This document shows positions 1 to 5,869 of a stretch of 9,575 nucleotides of DNA, piece by piece. The stretch is from contig CAMLNH010000078.1 in the NCBI GenBank assembly GCA_946481355.1, positions 1-9,575 of the forward strand, written 5' to 3'. The DNA comes from an uncultured Curvibacter sp. Its GTDB lineage: Bacteria; Pseudomonadota; Gammaproteobacteria; Burkholderiales; Burkholderiaceae. Each line of letters begins with the position of its first letter. The first letter of the stretch is position 1. The notes beneath the pieces were generated by a model. It saw nothing but the letters and a program-made list of their open reading frames with translations, was not told the origin of the DNA and did not search any database. A program made the position numbers and the translations under genes.

Positions 1-966
1 GATGCCGGCCGACTTGATGATGCGGCCCCACTTCTGCGATTCGGCGGTCTGGAACTTGCGCAGCTCTTCCTGCGTGCTCGTGAAGATCTCCGTGCCCGTG
101 GACTGGAAGAAGCCTGCCGCGGCCGGGCCGTGCGCAGCCTTGACCAGCAGCTCGTTGAGCTTCGCGATCACCGGCGCGGGCGTGCCGGCGGGCACATAGG
201 CTGCGAACCAGTAGGTCATCTCGTAGCCCTTGACGCCGGCTTCGTCGATGGTGGGCACCTCGGGTGCCAGCGGGCTGCGCTTCTTGGTCGACACACCCAG
301 GGCCTTGAGCTTGCCGGCCTTCACCTGCGGCAGGCCCGTGGCCATGTCCGTGATCATCACGTCGATCTGGCCGCCGATCAGGTCGGTCACCGCGGGCGGG
401 TTGCTGCGGTAAGGGATGTTGACGATGTAAGTCCCCGTCATCTGCTTGAACAGCTCACCCGCAATCCGGCTCGACGAGCTGCCGCTGCCGAAGGACAGCT
501 TGCCCGGGCGCGCCTTGGCGTAGGCCACGAACTCGGCCACGCTGTTCACGGGCAGGCTGGGGTTGACCACCATGATCTGGCCGCCGCGGCCCAGGGACGT
601 GACGGGCTCGTAGTCCTTCACCGGGTCGTAGGGCAGCTTCTTGAACAGGTGCTCGTTGGCGGCGTGCGTGGTGTTGGTCGTGATGAAGACCGTGTAGCCA
701 TCGGCCTTGGCCGACTTGGCCGCCTGTGCGCCGATGAAGGCGTTGGCGCCGGGCTTGTTCTCGATCACCACCGACTGCTTGCTCTCCTGCGTCACGCCCA
801 GGCCCACGGCGCGCGCCAGCTGGTCGGTGGCGCTGCCGGCCGCGAAGGGCACGATGAAGGTGATGGGCTTGTCTGGGAAAGCCTGGGCCTGGCCCAGGGC
901 CGGTGCCAGCAGCGCCGTGGCGGCGCAGAGCAGCGAGAGTCGTCGGATGCCTTGGAAGTGGTTCAT
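1..966 (-). CDS. Bug/TctC-family periplasmic substrate-binding receptor (C-terminus cut by window edge)
   Basis: This is a tripartite tricarboxylate transporter receptor-like (Bug family, TctC-like) protein, read on the minus strand. It has 322 codons in the window and no stop before the edge. The family normally ends shortly after a W-G-x-I-I-K-x-A-G-I stretch, and the frame leaves the window exactly there, so only a few residues should be missing. Residues 1-29 form a signal peptide (basic RR, hydrophobic core, AQA cleavage site), so the mature protein starts FPDKPI and acts in the periplasm. Typical Bug features are the IxFIVPFAAGSATDQLAR segment (about 36-53), the IENKPGANAFIGAQ loop (72-85), GSGSSS in the middle, and PYRSNPP followed by DLIGGQID. 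A good ribosome site (AAGGAGA on the minus strand) lies 6 bases before the ATG. It is last of three co-oriented genes, 24 bases after the small AtuA-like gene. Bug proteins bind carboxylates, but the ligand cannot be read from sequence. No TctA/TctB membrane partner is visible. Confidence 0.93.
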   Translation of the reverse strand, partial: MNHFQGIRRLSLLCAATALLAPALGQAQAFPDKPITFIVPFAAGSATDQLARAVGLGVTQESKQSVVIENKPGANAFIGAQAAKSAKADGYTVFITTNTTHAANEHLFKKLPYDPVKDYEPVTSLGRGGQIMVVNPSLPVNSVAEFVAYAKARPGKLSFGSGSSSSRIAGELFKQMTGTYIVNIPYRSNPPAVTDLIGGQIDVMITDMATGLPQVKAGKLKALGVSTKKRSPLAPEVPTIDEAGVKGYEMTYWFAAYVPAGTPAPVIAKLNELLVKAAHGPAAAGFFQSTGTEIFTSTQEELRKFQTAESQKWGRIIKSAGI

Positions 967-972
967 GGTGCG

Positions 973-979
973 TCTCCTT
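973..979 (-). promoter_or_regulatory. Ribosome binding site of the Bug-family receptor
   Basis: The minus strand reads AAGGAGA 6 bases before the ATG that ends at 966. It is the clearest Shine-Dalgarno sequence of the three-gene cluster and supports that start, which also gives a well-formed signal peptide. The downstream receptor may be made in larger amounts than the two enzyme-like proteins encoded upstream. Confidence 0.75.
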
Positions 980-990
980 GTGTAAATCCG

Positions 991-1359
991 TCAATCGTTG
1001 TCGGGGCCGGCGAGCAGCGGCAGCAGCTCGACGGGAATCTGGACCGGCAGGTCCAGCAGCCAGTAGGACAGGGCCTTGCCATGCGTGTCCAGGTTCAGCG
1101 CGTCGTTGACGCCGCCGTCCAGCACCTCGTCGAGCACGAAGTTCATCGCGCCGAGCCGCGGCAGCAGATAGCGCCGCACGCTGGCTGGCTGGCGGTGCGC
1201 GAAATGTTTCCCAACGACGTCCTCGGTGATCTGCGCGACGATCAGCGGGTAGAGCTGTTCATGCCAGGCGATCACACTGATATTCGACCGGTTGCCCTTG
1301 TCGCCGGTGCGGCCGTGGGCGGCGCGGTACAGCGGTATGGTGCGCATCTGCGTGCTCAT
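991..1359 (-). CDS. AtuA-like ferredoxin-fold small protein (stand-alone C-terminal domain of AtuA)
   Basis: This 122-residue protein starts MSTQMRTIPLYRAAHGRTGDK. The segment A-H-G-R-T-G-D-K-G-N-R-S-N-I-S-V (residues 14-29) is the hallmark of the domain that sits at the C-terminus of longer AtuA proteins (AtuA-like ferredoxin-fold domain). Later landmarks are FVLDEVLDGGVNDALNLDTHGK near residue 80 and a hydrophobic tail. There is no signal peptide or membrane segment, so it should be cytosolic. Its ATG overlaps the stop of the upstream AtuA-family gene in an ATGA arrangement, so translation is probably coupled and the two proteins probably form a complex. The frame is open for 58 more codons upstream, but that stretch is just the neighbour's C-terminus read in another frame and matches nothing expected, so the coupled ATG is preferred. 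The biochemical role of this domain is not established; a part in acyl-CoA or acid processing with its partner is inference. Confidence 0.85.
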   Translation of the reverse strand: MSTQMRTIPLYRAAHGRTGDKGNRSNISVIAWHEQLYPLIVAQITEDVVGKHFAHRQPASVRRYLLPRLGAMNFVLDEVLDGGVNDALNLDTHGKALSYWLLDLPVQIPVELLPLLAGPDND

Positions 1360-2723
1360 GCGGCCTCCAGCAGCGCAAAGCTTGTCGGTACGGCCACGCG
1401 TGGCACCAGGCCCGAGAGCGTGTCCAGCCGCGGCGTCAGCGTGGTACGCACACCGCCCCCACCGGCCGGGCCACAGGTGTAGAGCGCGGTGACTTCCCTG
1501 AGCAGCTGTTCGGCCTGCGCGCGTTCGGTGCATGCCGTGGCTACGCGCAGGCGCACGTCGCGTGCCTGGCCGGGTGTCTGTGCGGCCAGCAGGCGGCCCG
1601 CGTCGTCGCCCATGACGCTGAGCACGCCGATCAGGTCGGTACGCAGCGTGAGCCCGGGCAGACGCTGGCGCAGCACGTCGGCCGCCAGGCGCGCGCGCGC
1701 TTCGGCCCGTGCGCCCGCATAAGAAATCTCGCCCTCGGCCAGCCAGCCCGCGTCATGGCAGACGTTGACCTTCAGGCTGTCGGTGCGCGCATGGCCACGC
1801 ACACCGCGCAAGACCACGCGGTTATCTCCGAGTTGCAGCACCTCGGCCTCGCTGATATCGGCCACCACGTCCGGCGTCACGTAGGCTGCCGGGTCATGCA
1901 CCTCGTAGAGCAGCTGTTCCTTCACGCTGGCCAGCGTGACCAGGCCACCCGTGCCCTCGGCCTTGGTGAGGATGCAGCCGCCGCGCGCGTCGATCTCCGC
2001 TATCGGAAAACCCACATGAGCTAGGTCCGGCACGTCCTTGTAACCCGGGTCGGCGAAATAGCCGCCGCAGACCTGGGCGCCGCATTCGAGCAGATGGCCG
2101 GCCATGGTGGCGCCGGCGATCGCGTCCCAGTCATCGGGCGCCCAGCCGTGGTGTGTCAGCGCCGGTCCCAGGGCCAGCGAGGGGTCCGCCACACGCCCGG
2201 CCACCACGATCTGCGCGCCCGCGCGCAGCGCTTCGGCAATGGCCTCGGCACCGATGTAGGCGTTGGCGCTCACGATGTCCAGTGCTTCCACTTGCGCGCC
2301 CAGGTGCTCGCGCAGCAGCGCGCGCTGTGCCGGGGCCGAGAGGTCGTCGCCGCGGACCACGGCGATGCGCGGGGCTGGCAGGCCCAGCTCACGCGCCATG
2401 CGCTGGATCAGGCGCGCGGCGGCTTCCGGGTTGGCCGCGCCAAAATTGCTCACGATGCGTATGCCGTGTTGCAGGCAGCGCGCCAGCACGGGGCGCAGCA
2501 ACGCGTCGAGCAGGGGCTCGTAGCCGGACTGCGGGTCCGCACGGCGCCGCAACTGCGCCAGGGCCAGGGTGCGTTCGGCCAGGGTTTCGAAGATCAGGGC
2601 TGCGCTGCCGCCGCGCTCGGCGAGGCGGCGCACCAGGGTGTCCACCACCGGGCCAGCCGCGTCCACCCGGTCGCCGGAAAAGCCGGCGGCGCTGCCGATG
2701 AAAAGTGGGTTCGATGTCGTCAT
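1356..2723 (-). CDS. AtuA-family (DUF1446) acyclic terpene utilisation-type protein
   Basis: This 455-residue protein belongs to the AtuA/DUF1446 family, named after AtuA of the Pseudomonas citronellol/geraniol pathway. Visible landmarks are GSAAGFSGDR (10-19), IFETLAERTLALAQ (44-57), IVSNFGAANPEAAARL (90-105), VVRGDD (122-127), IVVAGRVADPSLALGPAL (172-189), ECGAQVCGGYFADPG (213-227) and LTKAEGTGGLVT (252-263). It is cytosolic with no signal peptide. In AtuA itself a C-terminal ferredoxin-like domain is fused on; here that domain is the next gene, overlapping by 4 bases. The ATG at 2723 is chosen because MTTSNPLFIGSAAGF matches the usual family start. An ATG 14 codons upstream (2765) is possible; neither has a clear Shine-Dalgarno. 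The gene is divergent from a LysR regulator and followed by a Bug receptor, which suggests a catabolic operon for a carboxylate or branched acyl substrate. The reaction is not known from sequence and the terpene link is only by family name. Confidence 0.9.
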   Translation of the reverse strand: MTTSNPLFIGSAAGFSGDRVDAAGPVVDTLVRRLAERGGSAALIFETLAERTLALAQLRRRADPQSGYEPLLDALLRPVLARCLQHGIRIVSNFGAANPEAAARLIQRMARELGLPAPRIAVVRGDDLSAPAQRALLREHLGAQVEALDIVSANAYIGAEAIAEALRAGAQIVVAGRVADPSLALGPALTHHGWAPDDWDAIAGATMAGHLLECGAQVCGGYFADPGYKDVPDLAHVGFPIAEIDARGGCILTKAEGTGGLVTLASVKEQLLYEVHDPAAYVTPDVVADISEAEVLQLGDNRVVLRGVRGHARTDSLKVNVCHDAGWLAEGEISYAGARAEARARLAADVLRQRLPGLTLRTDLIGVLSVMGDDAGRLLAAQTPGQARDVRLRVATACTERAQAEQLLREVTALYTCGPAGGGGVRTTLTPRLDTLSGLVPRVAVPTSFALLEAA

Positions 2724-2758
2724 GAAGAAGCTCGGTCCAGCGCACTGTAGGCCGAGGC

Positions 2759-2787
2759 TTCCCATCTGTGAAATCGAAAATTAGAAT
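2759..2787 (+). promoter_or_regulatory. Candidate promoter of the lysR gene
   Basis: TTCCCA (2759-2764, 4 of 6 against the -35 consensus) and TAGAAT (2782-2787, 5 of 6 against the -10 consensus) are 17 bases apart. Transcription would begin near 2794, inside the palindrome at 2790-2812, giving a leader of only about 20 bases. A regulator bound to the palindrome would then block its own transcription, the usual autorepression layout of LysR genes. This is read by eye only. Confidence 0.35.
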
Positions 2788-2789
2788 GA

Positions 2790-2812
2790 ATTGATCTGAA
2801 AATCAGATCAAT
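2790..2812. promoter_or_regulatory. Perfect palindrome, likely LysR operator
   Basis: Arms ATTGATCTGA (2790-2799) and TCAGATCAAT (2803-2812) are exact reverse complements around a 3-base AAA centre. The core has the form ATC-N9-GAT (2794-2808), which also satisfies the general T-N11-A LysR box. It lies in the 93-base gap between the divergent AtuA-family operon and the lysR gene and ends 4 bases before the lysR ATG. It is the expected recognition site of the adjacent LysR protein, able to repress lysR and, with a co-inducer, activate the divergent operon. It would also form a hairpin in the lysR mRNA leader, covering the area where a Shine-Dalgarno sequence would sit. Confidence 0.7.
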
Positions 2813-2816
2813 CAAG

Positions 2817-3752
2817 ATGACCCAGCCGCCGATGAGCAAGCTCCCCGATCTCTCCACGCGCCAGCTGCGCGCCTTCCTGACCCTGGCCGAGCAGCGCAGC
2901 TTCACGCGCGCAGCCGAGGCCTTGCACCTGTCTCAGCCTGCTTTCAGCGCACTGATACGTGCCTTGGAGGAGGCGCTGGACACGCGCCTCTTCGACCGCA
3001 GCACACGCAGCGTGGAGCTCACGCCCGAAGGGCGTCTGTTCGAGACCTCGGCGCGCCAGTTGCTCGATGATTTCGGCGCCGCGCTCGGCACCTTGCGCGA
3101 CCATCTGCAACTGCGCACGGGCCGCGTGAGTCTGGCCGTGTTGCCCTCACTCGCTGCGGGCTGGTTGCCGGCCATCCTGGCCGAGTACAAGGCCCAATGG
3201 CCCGGCGTGGAGATCCAGCTGCGCGACGCGCTCTCGGACGACTGCATCGACCTGCTGCGCGCCGGTGTGGTGGACTTCGCACTGGCTGCCACCGGCCCGC
3301 AGACCATGGGGCTGAAAACCGAGGTTCTGTGTGCCGATGGTTTTCACCTCGTCTGCCGCAAGGACCACCCGTTGGCCAAACTCAAGGTGGGGGCGATCAA
3401 GCTGAAAGACCTCGCGCCCTATCCCTTTGTGCACCTCGCCCGCAACAGCAGCGTGCGCCAGCGGCTGGATGCGGCCGTGCACCCCATGCAGCTCAACACC
3501 GTGCTGGAGGTGGAGCATCTGGCAACAGTGGCCGGCATGGTGGAGGCGGGCCTGGGCATCAGCGTGGTGCCCGCGCTCACACTCTTTCATTTCGAGCGGC
3601 CGGCGCTGGTGACGCGGGCGCTCAAGCTGCCGGGCCTCAAGCGTAGGATTTATGTGGTGCGGCGGGCGGGGGAGAGTTTGTCGGTGGCGGCGGAGGCCTT
3701 GAGGGGGCTCGTCGTGAAACGGTTGGCACAGGCGAAAGACATCCTTGGGTGA
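2817..3752 (+). CDS. LysR-family transcriptional regulator
   Basis: This 311-residue protein has normal LysR length. Residues 13-70 form the winged helix-turn-helix: LSTRQLRAFLTLAEQRSFTR, then AAEALHLSQPAFSALIRALE (32-51) and TRLFDRSTRSVELTPEG (56-72). The remainder is the periplasmic-binding-protein-like effector domain, with the typical VEIQLRDA strand, DFALA near residue 160 and GMVEAGLGISVVPAL around 240. The ATG at 2817 gives the usual short lead before the DNA-binding domain; ATG at 2832 would also work. Neither has a clear Shine-Dalgarno. It is divergent from the AtuA-family/Bug operon and very probably controls it through the palindrome at 2790-2812, as is usual for LysR genes beside their targets. 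The effector should be a small acid or CoA derivative from that pathway; this is inference. Confidence 0.95.
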   Translation: MTQPPMSKLPDLSTRQLRAFLTLAEQRSFTRAAEALHLSQPAFSALIRALEEALDTRLFDRSTRSVELTPEGRLFETSARQLLDDFGAALGTLRDHLQLRTGRVSLAVLPSLAAGWLPAILAEYKAQWPGVEIQLRDALSDDCIDLLRAGVVDFALAATGPQTMGLKTEVLCADGFHLVCRKDHPLAKLKVGAIKLKDLAPYPFVHLARNSSVRQRLDAAVHPMQLNTVLEVEHLATVAGMVEAGLGISVVPALTLFHFERPALVTRALKLPGLKRRIYVVRRAGESLSVAAEALRGLVVKRLAQAKDILG

Positions 3753-3799
3753 GTGGTGACAAGTGTGGGAGCGGTATACATGCATCTGAGTACCCAATC

Positions 3800-3822
3800 T
3801 GCGGGGTTTGTCTGAGCCCGCA
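3800..3822. repeat. Inverted repeat downstream of lysR
   Basis: TGCGGG (3800-3805) pairs with CCCGCA (3817-3822) over an 11-base loop, and two more outer pairs follow one mismatch. It lies about 50 bases after the lysR stop and could stop or stabilise that transcript. No T-run follows it on either strand, so it is not a standard intrinsic terminator. Confidence 0.4.
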
Positions 3823-3903
3823 AATCACATGAAATGGCACTAGGTCTAGAGAAAACCTTTAAATTCAAATGCTTACCTGATGGCTGTGTGTGGCGTACAG
3901 ATG

Positions 3904-3935
3904 AGCCCCGAGTTATTCCGCACTTTTGCGGGGCT
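3904..3935. repeat. Alternative-hairpin inverted repeat upstream of the nuclease promoter
   Basis: AGCCCCG (3904-3910) is the reverse complement of CGGGGCT (3929-3935). Inside lies a second stem, CCGCA (3918-3922) with TGCGG (3927-3931) and a 4-base CTTT loop. The inner and outer stems share bases 3929-3931, so both cannot form fully at once. A moderately T-rich stretch (GTTTGTT) follows soon after on the plus strand. It may end read-through from lysR, or simply be a border structure of the inserted segment. Confidence 0.45.
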
Positions 3936-3942
3936 GCGCGGT

Positions 3943-3971
3943 TTGTTAGTAGCAGGGCGCTGGGCTATAGT
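3943..3971 (+). promoter_or_regulatory. Candidate promoter of the nuclease gene
   Basis: TTGTTA (3943-3948, 4 of 6) and TATAGT (3966-3971, 5 of 6) stand 17 bases apart, which is the ideal spacing. Transcription would start near 3978, leaving a leader of about 125 bases that contains the 23-codon frame at 4028-4099. It is the best sigma-70-like match I found in this region. Confidence 0.45.
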
Positions 3972-4027
3972 GGCTCGAATTTTTCAAACAAAACAAGCAC
4001 GTAGCTTGCAGCAAGGGAAGCTCCACG

Positions 4028-4099
4028 ATGAACATCCAACCATGTTGTTCCATACCTTTTCGGTGGAATCAGTTTAGTGTTCAAAGCACACCGACCTAA
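4028..4099 (+). CDS. Possible 23-residue leader peptide in frame with the nuclease
   Basis: An ATG at 4028 opens a 23-codon frame (MNIQPCCSIPFRWNQFSVQS, then TPT) that ends in TAA at 4097-4099. AAGGGA (4013-4018) lies 9 bases before the ATG, a reasonable ribosome site. The frame is the same as that of the nuclease, whose ATG at 4103 follows after just 3 more bases (CAG counting the first of them at 4100) and has no Shine-Dalgarno of its own. Ribosomes ending on the TAA could restart on that ATG. Other readings are an N-terminal extension closed by a nonsense mutation, or chance. The peptide resembles nothing I recognise. Confidence 0.35.
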   Translation: MNIQPCCSIPFRWNQFSVQSTPT

Positions 4100-4102
4100 C
4101 AG

Positions 4103-5284
4103 ATGCCTGATCCGCGTCCGATTCGTAGAAACGCCACTACTGCTCTTCGCAGCGCGCTTTTGCAGAAGCATAACTATCGCTGTGCCGTTTGCGGCCTGAG
4201 CAACGATGTGGTACCGCTTCATCTCGCCCACATTCAGCCGTTGTCACAGGGCGGTGACACGTCGCCTGAAAACCTGACTGTCCTATGTCCGAATTGCCAT
4301 GTTCAGTTCGACCGACAGCCCCGCGAACTTGAATTCACGACATTTCTGGGCTATCTGCTGACAGGGCACCCGGCATTCAGTCGTGTCGAACAAGAGCCCG
4401 TGATTGACGGTGATGAGCGTCTCCGTCCCGACATTCTGGCTATACGGCGAACTGCCAATGCAGAAGAGCGTCTCGTTATCGAATGCAAGACGTCTATTGC
4501 AATTGGGACGACACGTATCGACGCCGTTGCCCAACAACTTACGAGGTACGCGGCGCACATCCCTGGAGCGCGTCCAGTACTCGCAGTCCCGGCCACTCTG
4601 TCGGAGGAGCAACGAGCGGTTCTTAGTCGCGCGCATATTGAATTGTGGGATCTTCCCACCCTCGCAGATACTTTCCGCGATCAACTGCCGCCTGCTGCTC
4701 CAAGCTTCTACGGGAACGTTTTTTCGAACTACCTTCTACGGAACAAGCGTCCCACGCGCGAGGAAGAATTAATTTCCCGGCTTTCGGGGTGCCAAGCGGG
4801 AAAGCAAGATTGGCTGCTTTACCAGAAGCTCATAGGCGAAATACTAGAGCAGCTTTTTTTTCCGGTGCTAAATAAACCCATCTCAGAGCTCTCCGATAAG
4901 CCGAAGGTGAACCGGCGCGACTTCATTCTTCCCAACTATGCGGAGAGCGGCTTTTGGGCATTCTTGCGAGCCAAGTACCAAGCCGACTACATCGTTGTCG
5001 ACGCGAAGAACTATTCCAAGCGGGTCGGCAAGTCGGAGATTCTTCAGATCGCTAACTATCTCAAACCGCATGGGGCAGGTTTGTTCGGGCTCATCTGTTC
5101 TCGCCATGGAGGAGATGAAAGTGGTTGCGAGCACACGTTGAGGGAGCAATGGCTCGTCCACCAGAAGCTGATATTGGTGTTGAACGACGAAGACCTTTCG
5201 GCCATGCTCAGGGTCAAATCCGAAGGTCGTGGTGCGGAGGAGATTTTGGCTACGAAGATCGAAGCCTTTCGCCTATCCATGTAG
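4103..5284 (+). CDS. HNH nuclease with two PD-(D/E)xK-like domains (putative defence nuclease)
   Basis: This 393-residue protein is probably a cytosolic DNA nuclease. Residues 20-70 form a McrA-like HNH domain: zinc cysteines C27, C30, C62, C65, and H43, N57 and H66 in the H-N-H pattern (LAHIQPLSQGG, SPENL, CPNCH). Residues about 100-190 look like a restriction-endonuclease fold: D110 in RPD, E127-C-K129, then Q145-x3-Y149 and HIELWDLPTL (178-187). Residues about 215-390 repeat the logic: NRRD (D273), D300-A-K302 in YIVVDAKNY, Q315-x3-Y319, then GLFGLICSRHG. The catalytic-type residues of all three motif sets appear intact. The gene's base and codon use is much less GC-rich than its neighbours, indicating transfer. 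No methyltransferase, helicase or other partner is next to it, so it is probably a stand-alone restriction (type IV-like) or other anti-invader nuclease. Target and cofactor are unknown. It may be coupled to the leader frame at 4028-4099. Confidence 0.88.
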   Translation: MPDPRPIRRNATTALRSALLQKHNYRCAVCGLSNDVVPLHLAHIQPLSQGGDTSPENLTVLCPNCHVQFDRQPRELEFTTFLGYLLTGHPAFSRVEQEPVIDGDERLRPDILAIRRTANAEERLVIECKTSIAIGTTRIDAVAQQLTRYAAHIPGARPVLAVPATLSEEQRAVLSRAHIELWDLPTLADTFRDQLPPAAPSFYGNVFSNYLLRNKRPTREEELISRLSGCQAGKQDWLLYQKLIGEILEQLFFPVLNKPISELSDKPKVNRRDFILPNYAESGFWAFLRAKYQADYIVVDAKNYSKRVGKSEILQIANYLKPHGAGLFGLICSRHGGDESGCEHTLREQWLVHQKLILVLNDEDLSAMLRVKSEGRGAEEILATKIEAFRLSM

Positions 5285-5332
5285 ACGAAGAAAGAGCCGG
5301 TCACGAGCTCTAGCAGGTTGCTCGACGCAGAT

Positions 5333-5396
5333 ACGCAGCGGCATTGCGCGGCGAGCGTTCTGGTCAGCTAAGCCTCTGGACGCAATGCCGCTGCGT
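5333..5396. repeat. Perfect 16-base inverted repeat with 32-base loop between nuclease and ybeY
   Basis: ACGCAGCGGCATTGCG (5333-5348) and its exact reverse complement (5381-5396) flank a 32-base centre. The element lies between the ends of two convergent genes: the nuclease stops at 5284 and ybeY at 5414. A stem this long could protect or end both transcripts, but no T-run follows either arm, so it is not a textbook intrinsic terminator. It could also be a dispersed palindromic repeat or a recombination-type border of the inserted segment. No second copy of the arms was noticed elsewhere in the window. Confidence 0.8.
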
Positions 5397-5413
5397 GCCG
5401 GTCAACTCCGACG

Positions 5414-5869
5414 CTACTCATACGGATTCCCGTACCCCATCCCCTCCATCAACAAGACCTCCAGCGCCTCCATCTCCAGAGCGTCGACCTCATCGGTCTC
5501 GTGCTCGTAGCCTTGGGCGTGCAGGGTGCCGTGCACCAGCAGGTGGGCGTAGTGTTCTTCGAGGGTCTTGTTCTGTTCCCTCGCTTCCTTGGCTACCACG
5601 GGCGCGCAGAGCACCAGGTCGGCGCTGACCACGGGCTCCTGCGTGTAGTCAAAGGTCAGCACATTGGTGGCGTAGTCCTTGTGGCGGTACTCGCGGTTCA
5701 GTGTGCGTCCCTCGGCCGTGCCGACGATACGCACGGTGATCTCGGCGGAACGCAAGAGCGCCATGCGCATCCAGCGCGTGACGCGAGCTTTCGTCAGCAG
5801 CTTCTTGTGACTATCGGGCACAGCGGCGCCGAACTGCAGCGACAGGTCTAGCTCGGGCAGCCCGCTCAT
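5414..5869 (-). CDS. ybeY: YbeY, endoribonuclease for rRNA maturation
   Basis: This 151-residue protein has the usual YbeY length. YbeY is a metal-dependent single-strand endoribonuclease acting in 16S rRNA 3'-end maturation and 70S ribosome quality control in the cytosol. The family signature is plain: HGTLHAQGYEH, with the three metal-binding histidines H113, H117 and H123, and the upstream YRHKDYATNVLTFDY stretch (61-75) carrying the conserved TNVL-F segment. Its ATG overlaps the phoH stop as ATGA (4-base overlap), so the two are co-translated, as in the ybeZ-ybeY order of many proteobacteria. The expected next gene, corC/ybeX, does not follow; instead there is an inverted repeat and a convergent foreign nuclease gene. 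A separate Shine-Dalgarno is not obvious, which fits coupling. Confidence 0.96.
   Translation of the reverse strand: MSGLPELDLSLQFGAAVPDSHKKLLTKARVTRWMRMALLRSAEITVRIVGTAEGRTLNREYRHKDYATNVLTFDYTQEPVVSADLVLCAPVVAKEAREQNKTLEEHYAHLLVHGTLHAQGYEHETDEVDALEMEALEVLLMEGMGYGNPYE

Larger units (their letters stand above)
3753..4102. other. 350-base low-GC intergenic region before the nuclease gene
   Basis: No conventional gene is supported between the lysR stop and the nuclease start. The sequence is clearly more AT-rich than the flanking genes, with runs such as AACCTTTAAATTCAAATG near 3855. It holds two hairpin-forming repeats (3800-3822 and 3904-3935), a candidate promoter (3943-3971), two small stem-loops (CTTG/CAAG around 4005-4014; AACAT/ATGTT around 4030-4045), and a 23-codon leader frame (4028-4099). 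I see no tRNA, insertion sequence end or integrase. It probably arrived with the nuclease gene. Confidence 0.6.

Noticed and set aside
130..1482. Long plus-strand open frame of 450 codons opposite the Bug and AtuA-like genes
   Set aside because: It is antisense to three recognisable genes, its His/Gly/Arg/Val-rich composition is typical of the complement of high-GC coding DNA, and it has no family signature.
2094..2750. Plus-strand open frame of 218 codons opposite the AtuA-family gene
   Set aside because: It is a composition-driven antisense frame with no ribosome site or recognisable motif.
3880..4077. 65-codon frame in the intergenic region before the nuclease
   Set aside because: It begins upstream of the best promoter, is out of frame with the nuclease, has no Shine-Dalgarno and shows no recognisable sequence.
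4089..4110. Possible integron attC-type half site (ACCTAAC) beside the nuclease start
   Set aside because: No matching GTTRRRY half site occurs at a suitable distance, and the 16-base palindrome after the gene lacks the attC core sequences.
5333..5396. Inverted repeat as a standard Rho-independent terminator
   Set aside because: The stem is strong but the 32-base loop is too long and neither strand has a T-run after it; reported instead as a repeat.
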